A stretch of DNA of 64,000 nt, taken from NCBI RefSeq assembly GCF_015056685.1, contig NZ_SVFW01000003.1, forward strand, positions 50,523 through 114,522. Reading direction: 5' to 3'. This document shows, piece after piece, positions 51,369 through 60,500 of this stretch. The notes beneath the pieces were generated by a model. The model was given only the letters and a program-made list of their open reading frames with translations. It was not told the origin of the DNA and ran no database searches. The DNA comes from Butyrivibrio sp. GTDB lineage: Bacteria; Bacillota; Clostridia; Lachnospirales; Lachnospiraceae. Numbering within the stretch: position 1 is the first letter of the stretch; each line of letters opens with the position of its first letter. The position numbers and the translations under genes were made by a program.

Positions 51369-52046
51369 TTATTTCACCTTGTTTCCACCCCATTCAACTA
51401 CTGTAAATCCGCTTCTATCAGCCCCCTCAATATACTGAGGATTGATCTTCACAAATTTATCTGTCGGATACCACGCCATAAATACTCTTATAACTGTATC
51501 CGGTTCAGGAGAAACTGAGAGTTTTGCTCCATTTTGGTAAGCATCCGTCTGGAAGCTGATCATATTGTATTCGTTACCCTCCATCATAGGTAACCAGAAA
51601 TCCATAAATTCTGATGTCTCTGCGTCGTTAAGTCCCAAAGCGTGAAGTTTTTCATCAAGGAAAGCACTTGTATCCGCTCCTGCTACACAGAACCCTGAGA
51701 AGAAATCATAGGAGAAGTTTGGATCTCCCTCCCAGAAAAGGTAATCATACTGCTGTCCTTCAAAGGTTATCTTTCCATCAGTGTTAGCAGTAACATTCCA
51801 GGTATTCTCTGCATTAAACTCAGGGATCAGATCAACGAGATTTCCATCATAATCAAGACTTACGGAGATCTCTGTGTTATCTTCCGTAGGGTACAAATAG
51901 ATCACAGGCTTAAGATCGCGCCCTGCTATGCATTTATCACTTGGTTTCTGGGGGACATTGGCGACATTGGCAACAAAAGCTGTTACTCCCACTCCTAACA
52001 TTAATACGCCAGCTAGAAACATACCCACAATACTTTTCTTACCCAT
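51369..52046 (-). CDS. Secreted protein of unknown function with KPVIYLYP motif
   Basis: Exported protein of 225 residues. An N-terminal hydrophobic segment (about 5-28) serves as a signal or anchor. The mature part opens with CIAGRDLKPVIYLYPTEDNTEISVSLDYDG, followed by FEGQQYDYLFWEGDPNF, an acidic LNDAETSEFMDFW stretch and a C-terminal VIRVFMAWYPTDKFVKI. I have seen the K-P-V-I-Y-L-Y-P core in other bacterial exported proteins, but know of no function. The many aromatic residues hint at a surface-binding or enzyme role. ATG 52046 has GGAGG 8 bases upstream. It is flanked by terminators, so it is monocistronic. Confidence 0.8.
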   Translation of the reverse strand: MGKKSIVGMFLAGVLMLGVGVTAFVANVANVPQKPSDKCIAGRDLKPVIYLYPTEDNTEISVSLDYDGNLVDLIPEFNAENTWNVTANTDGKITFEGQQYDYLFWEGDPNFSYDFFSGFCVAGADTSAFLDEKLHALGLNDAETSEFMDFWLPMMEGNEYNMISFQTDAYQNGAKLSVSPEPDTVIRVFMAWYPTDKFVKINPQYIEGADRSGFTVVEWGGNKVK

Positions 52047-52159
52047 AGAAAGTACCTCCATTTCGTACTAATATTATAATTCTTTTTTTGGAGTTATTAA
52101 ACGGTTTTTTGCGCGAATTTATCGTATTTTTTCAAATTTTATCAATTGTTTTCAGGTGT

Positions 52160-52204
52160 AAAAAATGCCACCACAACATAGCCTTAGAACATGGTTTTGT
52201 GGCA
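52160..52204 (-). terminator. Second hairpin with T run downstream of the PTS gene
   Basis: TGCCAC pairs with GTGGCA at the base of an imperfect long stem, followed by six T on the minus strand. It lies about 45 bases beyond the stronger terminator at 52252-52292 and acts as a back-up or as part of the leader of the next gene. Confidence 0.55.
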
Positions 52205-52251
52205 CAAGATATTGATTTGTAAAAAGTATGAGTCTATTACAATCTGGCAAT

Positions 52252-52292
52252 AAAAAAGACTGCGAAAAAATGATCTCTCATTTTTCGCAGTC
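52252..52292 (-). terminator. Terminator after the PTS EIICB gene
   Basis: Minus-strand stem GACTGCGAAAAATGA with its complement (one bulge), short loop and six T, 18 bases after the stop codon. Confidence 0.88.
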
Positions 52293-52309
52293 CCTTCTAA
52301 AGCATATTT

Positions 52310-53749
52310 TTACATCATTTTCTTTATTTCATCGAATACAAACTGAACCTTAGGTCCAACGATAACCTGAACAGTTGACTTGGATGGACGTACAACTCCG
52401 GCAACTCCGGCTTTTTTGATAGTCTTTTCATCAACCTGAGTATAATCATTAACTTCTACACGAACTCTTGTAGCACAGTAATCATATTCCTTGATGTTCT
52501 CTTTTCCGCCAAGGCCTTCCAGTATGAACTTAGCCATTGTGGTGAAATCATCATTTGAAAGCTCGATCTTGTTTTCTTCTTCCTCGTCATCCTCACGGCC
52601 CGGTGTCTTAAGGTCGAATTTAACGATGACAATACGGAATACAACGTAGTAAATTACTGCAAACACAAGTCCTACAGGAAGAAGGAGCCAAGGATTAACT
52701 GCCATAGGTGCCTTAAAGCTCAGGAACCAGTCAACGAAACCTGCTGAGAAATTGAAACCAATTCTAAAAGGAAGCATTGCACACACGATAGCTGAGATAC
52801 CTGTGAGAACTGCATGTACAAGGTAAAGTCCCGGAGCCATGAACATAAATGCAAACTCAAGGGGTTCTGTAATTCCTGTAAAGAATGAAGCAAGAGCACC
52901 TGCAAGGAGAAGAGATGCAGCTGTCTTCTTTTTGCTGTCTTTTGCTGTATGATACATAGCAAGAGCTCCGGCAGGAAGGCCGAACATCATAACAGGGAAG
53001 AAGCCTGTCATGTACTGTCCTGTAACGCCCTTAACTGCGCCATCAGCTCCTGACCAGAAAAGTCCAAGGTCATTGATTCCTGCTGTATCAAACCAGAATA
53101 CAGCATTGAGGGCATGGTGAAGTCCCAGAGGAATAAGTGCACGGTTAAGCATTGCATAGATACCTGCTCCGACAGGGCCAAGTCCTAAAATAGCTTTTCC
53201 GAAAGCAACAAGAGCACCGAAGATAATTGGCCATATAAAGTAAAGGATAACAGCACACACAATAGAAGCTGCGGCAGTTACAATTGCAACACATCTTTTT
53301 CCACTAAAGAATGCGAGCCAATCCGGAAGCTTGGTGTCTTTGTATCTGTTGTAGCAGCTTGAACCAATAACACCGGCCAGGATACCGATAAAGGCATTGC
53401 TGATCTTGCCAAAGGCTGCTGGTACTTCAGATGCATCCACGCCTCTGTACATGGCAACCGCGCCTGTACTCAGCAAAGTGGTGATCATAAGAAATGAAAC
53501 AAGACCTGCAAGAGCACTTGTTCCATCGTGATCTTTCGCCATACCTACAGATACACCGATGGCAAAAAGAATAGGAATCTGGTCGATAATAGCAGATGCT
53601 GCCTTGATGAAAAATGCTGCAACAACGCTGTTAGCGCCCCAACCAGTTGGATCGATCCAATAGCCGATACCATAAAGAATACCTGCTGCCGGTAAAACAG
53701 CTACTGGAAGCATCAGGGATTTCCCGATCTTTTGTAAATACTTCATCAT
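52310..53749 (-). CDS. nagE: PTS EIICB, N-acetylglucosamine/glucose type
   Basis: Sugar-specific membrane component of 479 residues. EIIC occupies about 1-375 (MKYLQKIGKSLMLPVAVLPAAGILYGIGYWIDP, LGLHHALNAVFWFDTAGIN, and EPLEFAFMFMAPGLY for substrate binding). EIIB is at about 400-479 with the phosphorylated Cys425 in DYCATRVRVEVND. It imports and phosphorylates its hexose using EIIA from the upstream gene. Features of the EIIC part match the NagE branch more than PtsG, but glucose cannot be ruled out. AGGAGG lies upstream; 43 bases separate it from the EIIA gene. Confidence 0.88.
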   Translation of the reverse strand: MMKYLQKIGKSLMLPVAVLPAAGILYGIGYWIDPTGWGANSVVAAFFIKAASAIIDQIPILFAIGVSVGMAKDHDGTSALAGLVSFLMITTLLSTGAVAMYRGVDASEVPAAFGKISNAFIGILAGVIGSSCYNRYKDTKLPDWLAFFSGKRCVAIVTAAASIVCAVILYFIWPIIFGALVAFGKAILGLGPVGAGIYAMLNRALIPLGLHHALNAVFWFDTAGINDLGLFWSGADGAVKGVTGQYMTGFFPVMMFGLPAGALAMYHTAKDSKKKTAASLLLAGALASFFTGITEPLEFAFMFMAPGLYLVHAVLTGISAIVCAMLPFRIGFNFSAGFVDWFLSFKAPMAVNPWLLLPVGLVFAVIYYVVFRIVIVKFDLKTPGREDDEEEENKIELSNDDFTTMAKFILEGLGGKENIKEYDYCATRVRVEVNDYTQVDEKTIKKAGVAGVVRPSKSTVQVIVGPKVQFVFDEIKKMM

Positions 53750-53792
53750 ACTTTTGTTCCTCCTTATATTATTGTAATTTTCATTACAATGG

Positions 53793-54275
53793 TCACTGAG
53801 TCAAAAGAATTACTGTGTCCCCTGCGGATACGGCTCCGCTCTTCTTTTCGATTTTTGAAAACTTTCCTGAATTAGAAATGATGACAGGCGTAACAGTATC
53901 GAACCCCGCATTCTTAACGCCCTCAAGATCTACTTCGACGATCAGATCGCCTTTTTTCACATCATCGCCCTGTTTGGCATGAATTGTATAGTGTTCACCG
54001 TTTAATTTAACAGTATCAATTCCTATATGTACAAGTATCTCGGCACCGTCCTTGGTAGTCATAGCATATGCATGACCCGTTGGGAAAAGAGCCATAAGTT
54101 TCCCATCTGCCGGTGCATAAAATTTTCCTTCAGAAGGCTGAATGGCTACCCCTTTTCCAATCATTTCCTGTGCAAAGGTAGGATCACTAACTGTCTCTAT
54201 CGGCACCAATTCACCATTTACCGGTGATGATACTTCTATGTCATTTCCTTTAAACAACTTATCAAAAAGCCCCAT
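53793..54275 (-). CDS. crr: PTS EIIA, glucose family
   Basis: Soluble phosphocarrier of 160 residues, complete in one domain. The active His83 is in EILVHIGIDTV, with His68 in GHAYAM as the partner that stabilises the phosphate. It passes phosphate from HPr to Cys425 of the adjacent EIICB. The start follows a GGAGG site. It is divergent from mgtE. Confidence 0.93.
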   Translation of the reverse strand: MGLFDKLFKGNDIEVSSPVNGELVPIETVSDPTFAQEMIGKGVAIQPSEGKFYAPADGKLMALFPTGHAYAMTTKDGAEILVHIGIDTVKLNGEHYTIHAKQGDDVKKGDLIVEVDLEGVKNAGFDTVTPVIISNSGKFSKIEKKSGAVSAGDTVILLTQ

Positions 54276-54503
54276 ACAGCACCTCCAATGTTACTATTAA
54301 TATAACGCTAAACCGATAAAAATTCCATTGAAAAACTTTATTTATTTTTAATATAAATTGTGTTACATTAAACTCGGTATTAAATCTCGTATGAAAGGTG
54401 GTGGTTTTTATGAAGTCTGATTCACATATATGCAGTAGTGATTCTGCTCCCGGTCGAAGTACCAATTTAACCACCATTAACAAATTCATAGGAGATTATT
54501 ATC
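54276..54503. promoter_or_regulatory. Divergent intergenic region between crr and mgtE
   Basis: AT-rich region of 228 bases. On the plus strand it contains a short ORF (54410-54535) with GGTGG upstream, and GGTGGTT (about 54398) that can pair with AACCACC (about 54470) to cover that site. I did not recognise an M-box Mg2+ riboswitch. No antiterminator-type RNA was recognised on the crr side. Confidence 0.4.
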
Positions 54504-54535
54504 ATGGAATTACAAGAAGAAAAAACAATCGCTGA
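54410..54535 (+). CDS. Possible leader ORF (41 residues) overlapping the mgtE start
   Basis: Short frame starting MKSDSHICSSDSAPGRST and ending in a basic tail. AAAGGTGGTGG lies 5 bases upstream. It ends 32 bases inside mgtE in another frame, so its translation could influence mgtE initiation. Composition (Ser, Arg, Asn) gives no family hint. It may be a leader peptide or simply an open stretch; a nine-codon ORF (54391) also overlaps it. Confidence 0.3.
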   Translation: MKSDSHICSSDSAPGRSTNLTTINKFIGDYYHGITRRKNNR

Positions 54536-55868
54536 AATCTTGCAGGAGCTTCTTGAATCCAGACAGTATACTAAGCTTCGCCAGACTATCTCTGAGATGA
54601 ACACGGTAGATATCGCTACTGCTATGGGAGAGATGGAAAACGAGGATTCTCTTAAAATGTTCAGAATTCTCCCAAAAGACATGGCTGCAGATGTATTCGC
54701 TGATCTGGAATTGGATGCTCAGCAATATATTATCCGATCACTATCTGATCGTGAAGCTTCCAACATTATTGACAATCTGATGGCCGATGATGCTACTGAC
54801 CTGCTTGAGGAAATGCCCGCAAACGTAGTTAAGCGTATTTTGGCCAATGCAAGCCCTGAGACCAGAGCTGATATCAATCACCTTCTTCAGTATCCTGAGG
54901 ATTCTGCCGGTAGTATCATGACTGTGGAGTATGTAGATCTCCGCGAAGACATGACTGTAGCAGACGCCATTGAAAGGATCAGGAAAAAAGGCGTAGATTC
55001 AGAGACCATCAATATTTGCTATGTAGTTACCAGGCAAAAGGTACTGGTTGGTACTGTTGCACTTAGATATCTGCTCATAATGAAGCCTGATGAAATAATC
55101 GGCGACATCATGAACACCAACGTCATCAGCATCAACACCATGACTGACCAGGAGGAAGCTGCAAGAGTTTTCCAGAAATACGGATTCACTGCTATGCCTG
55201 TAGTTGATAATGAGAGCCGCATGGTCGGTATCATCACTATCGATGACGTAGTAGACATCCTTGAAGAAGAGGCAACAGAGGATATCGAAAAGATGGCAGC
55301 TATCGTGCCATCCGACAAGCCATATCCCAAGGTTGGTATTTTTGAAACCTACAGAAGCAGAATACCCTGGCTCTTGTTTTTGATGATAAGCGCTACATTC
55401 ACAGGCGCCATCATCACAGGATTTGAAGATGCACTGTCAGCTTTCGTTGTACTAACCGCATATATTCCAATGCTTATGGACACAGGCGGAAATGCTGGTT
55501 CACAGGCAAGCGTTTCCATTATCCGTGGACTTTCACTTAAAGAAATAGAGTTTGAAGATATCTTTGTGATCATCTGGAAAGAGATAAGAGTTGCTGCTCT
55601 GTGCGGACTTACACTGGCAGGCGCAAACTTCGTAAAGCTTATCTTCCTTGACAGATTATCTATCACAGTTGCCGCAGTAATCTGCGTGACACTTTTGATA
55701 GTAGTTCTTATTGCAAAGATGGTTGGCTGCTGCCTTCCTATGCTTGCCTCAAAACTTGGATTTGACCCGGCTGTAATGGCAAGCCCGTTTATCACAACAA
55801 TTGTTGATGCCCTTTCACTTTTGGTTTATTTCAACATCGCCACAAGGGCACTTCATCTGACAATATAA
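54504..55868 (+). CDS. mgtE: Magnesium transporter MgtE
   Basis: Mg2+ channel of 454 residues. The N-terminal superhelical domain (about 1-125), two CBS motifs (about 130-255, EYVDLREDMTVADAIERI and AARVFQKYGFTAMPVVDNESRMVGIITIDDVVDILEEE) and five C-terminal membrane helices (from about 283) are all present. The conserved TAYIPMLMDTGGNAGSQAS pore segment is visible. CBS domains close the channel when cellular Mg2+ is high. GGAG lies 10 bases upstream of ATG. Confidence 0.96.
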   Translation: MELQEEKTIAEILQELLESRQYTKLRQTISEMNTVDIATAMGEMENEDSLKMFRILPKDMAADVFADLELDAQQYIIRSLSDREASNIIDNLMADDATDLLEEMPANVVKRILANASPETRADINHLLQYPEDSAGSIMTVEYVDLREDMTVADAIERIRKKGVDSETINICYVVTRQKVLVGTVALRYLLIMKPDEIIGDIMNTNVISINTMTDQEEAARVFQKYGFTAMPVVDNESRMVGIITIDDVVDILEEEATEDIEKMAAIVPSDKPYPKVGIFETYRSRIPWLLFLMISATFTGAIITGFEDALSAFVVLTAYIPMLMDTGGNAGSQASVSIIRGLSLKEIEFEDIFVIIWKEIRVAALCGLTLAGANFVKLIFLDRLSITVAAVICVTLLIVVLIAKMVGCCLPMLASKLGFDPAVMASPFITTIVDALSLLVYFNIATRALHLTI

Positions 55869-55892
55869 AAACGTTCCAAAAATCAAAATAAT

Positions 55893-55933
55893 AAGCCTTG
55901 TTTTCTTTCATGTTTAATCAGAAAACAAGGCTT
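55893..55933. terminator. Bidirectional terminator between mgtE and gltD
   Basis: Perfect 14-bp stem AAGCCTTGTTTTCT with its complement, 13-base loop, and T-rich flanks on both strands. It serves both convergent genes. Confidence 0.9.
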
Positions 55934-55948
55934 TTGTTTTATATCAGT

Positions 55949-57496
55949 TCATAGATTTGTATATCCCATGAGGTACTCATCTACTTCTTTTGCACAGGCT
56001 CTGCCCTCGGCAATTGCCCATACTACCAGGGATTGGCCTCGGTGCATATCTCCTGCAGAAAAGAGCTTTGTATTTGGAATATGATAGCCATCATCAGCTG
56101 TTACTACTGTTCCGCGCGGGCTCCTCTTTAAAGAGAACGCATCTGCAGAGTAGTCTTCACATCCAATAAATCCGGCTGCGATAAGTAAAAGGTCGCACTT
56201 AAGTGTCTTTTCTGAACCGGGTACTTCTACAAGTTTTCCGTCTTTAAAAGACACTTTCACTGTTTCAAGCTGTTTGATATTTCCTTTTTTGTCAGTGACC
56301 ACATTTTTTACCGTGGTTTCGAAAACCCTCGGATCACTACCATATACATAAATAGCTTCTTCATGACCATAGTCGGTCTTAAGGGTCTTTGGCCACTCAG
56401 GCCATGGGTTATTTGCAGCCCTTTCAACCGGAGGCTTTGGCATCATTTCCAGTGCTGTTACGGATTTTGCTCCCATTCTGACAACTGTTCCGATGCAGTC
56501 ATTGCCGGTGTCACCTCCGCCGACTATGACCACATTTTTTCCGTGAGCATCAATATAACCGCCTTGCTTTGTGAGAGATTCTACAGTTCTGTCTTCACTC
56601 TTTAAAAGAGCTTTTGTTGTCTTTGTCAGGAAATCTACTGCAAAGTAAACGCCCTGCACTTTGTCCGGGTCTGCTGCTGGAAGTGGCCTTGGCTTTTTGG
56701 CACCGCAGCATAAAACTACGGCATCAAACTTATCAAGCATATCTTTGGATGACCATGTTTTATCCGCACTTTTTGTGGCACCGGATGCGCTATCTTTTTT
56801 ACAGGAAATATCTCCGGCTCCAATATTCACTCCTGTATGGAATACTACTCCCTCTTCTTCCATGAGCTTTCTTCTGCGCTTTATGACTTTTTTATCGAGC
56901 TTCATGTTAGGGATTCCATACATCAGAAGCCCCCCAACTTCATCTTCTCTCTCAAAAACCTCTACAGTATGACCTCTGTGATTAAGCTCATCTGCTACTG
57001 CAAGGCCTGACGGGCCGGCTCCTATAACTGCCACTTTTTTTCCGCTTCTGATTGCAGGAACAACAGGCTTTATATATCCTTTTGAAAAAGCTGTTTCCAC
57101 AAGATAGAGTTCGTTATCATGCACTGTTACTGAATCACCATTCTGTCCACACATGCAAGCCTTCTCACAAAGGGCTGGGCATACACGGCCGGTAAACTCG
57201 GGGAAATTGCTGGTTTTATAGAGTCTGTCAAAGGCGTGTTTTTCATGACCCTTATAAATTTCATCATTCCACTCAGGGATAAGGTTATGAAGTGGGCACC
57301 CTGTTACCATTCCCCCAAGGTTCATTGCAGACTGGCAAAAAGGCACTCCACAGTTCATGCACCTGGCCGCCTGCTCCCTTCTTGGCTGTGTATCAAGAGG
57401 TGTATGAAATTCTTCAAAATTCTTTATTCTTTCTTCAGGTGGTACATCACCGTTATTTGTTCTTTTGTATTCAAGAAATCCCGTATCTTTTCCCAT
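55949..57496 (-). CDS. gltD: Glutamate synthase small subunit
   Basis: NADPH-oxidising subunit of 515 residues that delivers electrons to GltB. N-terminal 4Fe-4S cysteines (CMNCGVPFCQ at about 46-55, CPALCEKACMC at about 106-116), FAD motif VIGAGPSGLAVADEL (about 157-171) and the NAD(P)H motif VIVGGGDTGNDCIGTVVRMG are visible. It follows gltB by 32 bases and forms the GOGAT complex with it. The mgtE-side terminator ends the unit. Confidence 0.95.
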   Translation of the reverse strand: MGKDTGFLEYKRTNNGDVPPEERIKNFEEFHTPLDTQPRREQAARCMNCGVPFCQSAMNLGGMVTGCPLHNLIPEWNDEIYKGHEKHAFDRLYKTSNFPEFTGRVCPALCEKACMCGQNGDSVTVHDNELYLVETAFSKGYIKPVVPAIRSGKKVAVIGAGPSGLAVADELNHRGHTVEVFEREDEVGGLLMYGIPNMKLDKKVIKRRRKLMEEEGVVFHTGVNIGAGDISCKKDSASGATKSADKTWSSKDMLDKFDAVVLCCGAKKPRPLPAADPDKVQGVYFAVDFLTKTTKALLKSEDRTVESLTKQGGYIDAHGKNVVIVGGGDTGNDCIGTVVRMGAKSVTALEMMPKPPVERAANNPWPEWPKTLKTDYGHEEAIYVYGSDPRVFETTVKNVVTDKKGNIKQLETVKVSFKDGKLVEVPGSEKTLKCDLLLIAAGFIGCEDYSADAFSLKRSPRGTVVTADDGYHIPNTKLFSAGDMHRGQSLVVWAIAEGRACAKEVDEYLMGYTNL

Positions 57497-57528
57497 AATT
57501 CCTATAATCTCCTATTTAAAGTCCCACT

Positions 57529-60500
57529 TTATGCAAGTTCCTTAAAGGCTTCAAGAACGGCATGGTCATGGTCTATTCCCTGTTCCTCAAACTTTCCGAT
57601 TGATGTTATCATCTTTTGGTAGTCGTTTGGAACTATCTTTTTGAAATCAGGAATATATGCTTCAAAGTTATCCAGTATTTCTTTTGCAAACTCAGAGTTT
57701 GTTTCTTTTTCGTAATCCTCAAGAATACTCTTAAGCTCTGCGATGTCATACTTCTCGGTTAGTTCATAAAGAGATGCCATATCCTTGTTCATGCGAAGAT
57801 ATAATGTGTGTTCTTTGTCCAGTACGTAAGCAATTCCGCCGCTCATACCTGCAGCAAAGTTCTTACCTGTCATTCCAAGGATCACTGCTCGGCCGCCTGT
57901 CATATATTCAAGTCCGTGATCACCGCAGCCTTCTGCTACTGCCACTGCACCTGAATTTCTAACGCAGAACCTCTCACCGGCAACACCGCATACATAGGCC
58001 TTTCCTGCTGTTGCACCATAAAGAGCCACGTTTCCGACGATAATATTCTCATGAGCTTTATAAGTTGCTTTCTCAGAAGGTCTTACGATGACTTTTCCTC
58101 CCGACAGGCCTTTTCCGAATCCGTCGTTGGCATCACCGTAGAGCTTTAAGGTCACGCCCTTTGGAACAAACGCGCCAAAAGACTGTCCGCCACCTCCAAA
58201 AGCTTCAACATAAACTGAATCGTCACTTAAGGTATTTCCAAAGTCTCTTGTAACCCTGCTGCCAAGGAGTGTTCCAAAACTTCTGTCAGTACTTGATACC
58301 TCCACTTTCATTGTTATCTGTGATGCAGTCTTTGACTTTTCAAGGCTCTTCCTGTTCTTCTCATACTCAGGAATAAGAACTCTTGAATCCAAAGTTTTCT
58401 CAAGTTCAAAGTTATAGACATCCTTTGGATCAAAATGATTGTCTTTTCGCTCCGCAAAGGCCTTATCAAGAATCCTGCTAAGGTCTGCTGCCTCTTTTCT
58501 CCTCTTGATGTCAGGGTCTTTGCCATCATAGCTTCTGACCTTTAAGCAATCCGTGCGTCCTACCATTTCCTCTATAGTCCTAAAGCCAAGGACGCTCATG
58601 ATCTCACGGAGCTGTCTTGCAACAAAGAGCATAAAGTTCATGACATGCTCAGGTTTTCCCTTAAATCTTTTTCTGAGTTCTTCGTTCTGGGTAGCAATTC
58701 CCACAGGACATGTGTCTTTTGAGCAGACTCTCATCATCATGCAGCCCATGCATACAAGTGGCGCTGTGGCAAAGCCAAATTCCTCTGCACCAAGAAGTGC
58801 TGCGATTGCAACGTCTCTTCCTGTCATGAGCTTTCCGTCGGTCTCAAGCACTACTCTGCTTCTTAAGCCATTGGCCAAAAGAGACTGATGTGCTTCGCTT
58901 ACTCCAAGCTCCCAAGGGAGTCCTGCATGATGGACAGAAGATGAAGGAGCTGCGCCTGTTCCGCCGTCATAGCCGGATACCAGGATTACCTGTGCTCCAG
59001 CTTTGGCAACGCCGGAAGCAATAGTTCCAACGCCTGCTTCTGATACAAGTTTTACAGAAATTCTAGCGTTGTCATTGGCATTTTTAAGGTCATAAATGAG
59101 CTGTGCCAGATCCTCAATTGAATAAATGTCATGATGAGGTGGAGGGGAAATAAGTGCCACTCCCGGCGTTGAAAATCTGGTGCTTGCAACCCACGGATAC
59201 ACTTTTTTACCGGGAAGATGTCCACCTTCTCCCGGCTTTGCGCCCTGGGCCATTTTTATCTGGATTTCTTTTGCACTCAAAAGATACTGGCTGGTAACGC
59301 CAAATCTTCCGGAGGCCACCTGCTTAACAGCGCTGTTGCGCTCAGTGCCAAAACGCTCCACATCTTCGCCGCCTTCACCGGTGTTGGATTTACCCCCAAG
59401 TCTGTTCATGGCTGTAGCAAGAGTCTCGTGAGCTTCCTTTGAAAGGGAGCCGTAGGACATGGCTCCTGTCTGGAATCTTTTTACTATCTGCTCTTCGCTC
59501 TCAACTTCATCAAGTGGCACAGGCTCTTTTGCCGGAACAAATGAAAGAAGAGCCCTTAAAGTATGAGGTCTGTCCTCGTCGTCGACCATCTGAGTGTATT
59601 CCTTAAAGCGCTCGTAATCTCCCTCTCTTACTGCTCTCTGGAGTGTTACGATGGTCTTTGGGCTATACATGTGGTCTTCTTTGTCTTCACCACTTCTAAG
59701 GGAGTGGAAGCCTATAGAATCAAGTGTCGTATCGCTCGGAAGTCCCAGCGGATCGAAGGCTTTATTGTGCCTTGATTCTACATCCTCGCCAATTTCTGCG
59801 ATTCCAATACCGCCAACACGGCTCGTTGTTCCGGTAAAATACTTGTCAACAAACTCTTTTGACAGGCCTATAGCTTCAAATATTCTTGCAGACTGATATG
59901 ACTGGAGTGTTGAGATTCCCATCTTTGCAGCGATCTTCACAACGCCGCCAAGGAGGGCTTTATTATAATCTGCAATAGCAGTGTGATAGTCTTTATCAAG
60001 TATTCCAATATCAATGAGCTCAGCTATGCACTCCTGGGCAAGGTAAGGATGGATAGCTCTCGCACCAAAGCCAAGGAGAGTCGCAATCTGATGAACATCT
60101 CTTGGTTCTCCGCTCTCAAGTATGAGAGAAACCGCTGTGCGCTGCTTGGTCCTTACAAGGTGCTGCTCCACTGATGAAACAGCAAGAAGTGATGGAATTG
60201 GCATGTGGTTTTCATCTACGCCTCTGTCTGAGAGAATGATGATGTTAACGCCATCTGCCACAGCTCTGTCAACGGAGACATCAAGCTGCTCAAGAGCTCT
60301 TTCCATTGGTGTGTTCTTATAGTACAAAAGAGATATCTTTTTTACCTTAAATCCAGGCTGATCAAGGGCCTCGATCTTCATGAGGTCAACACCTGTCAGG
60401 ATCGGATTATTGACTTCAAGGACTCTGCAGTTATCACTTTTTTCTTTTAACAGATTTCCATCAGAACCAATATAAACCGTAGTATCTGTGACCACTTTTT

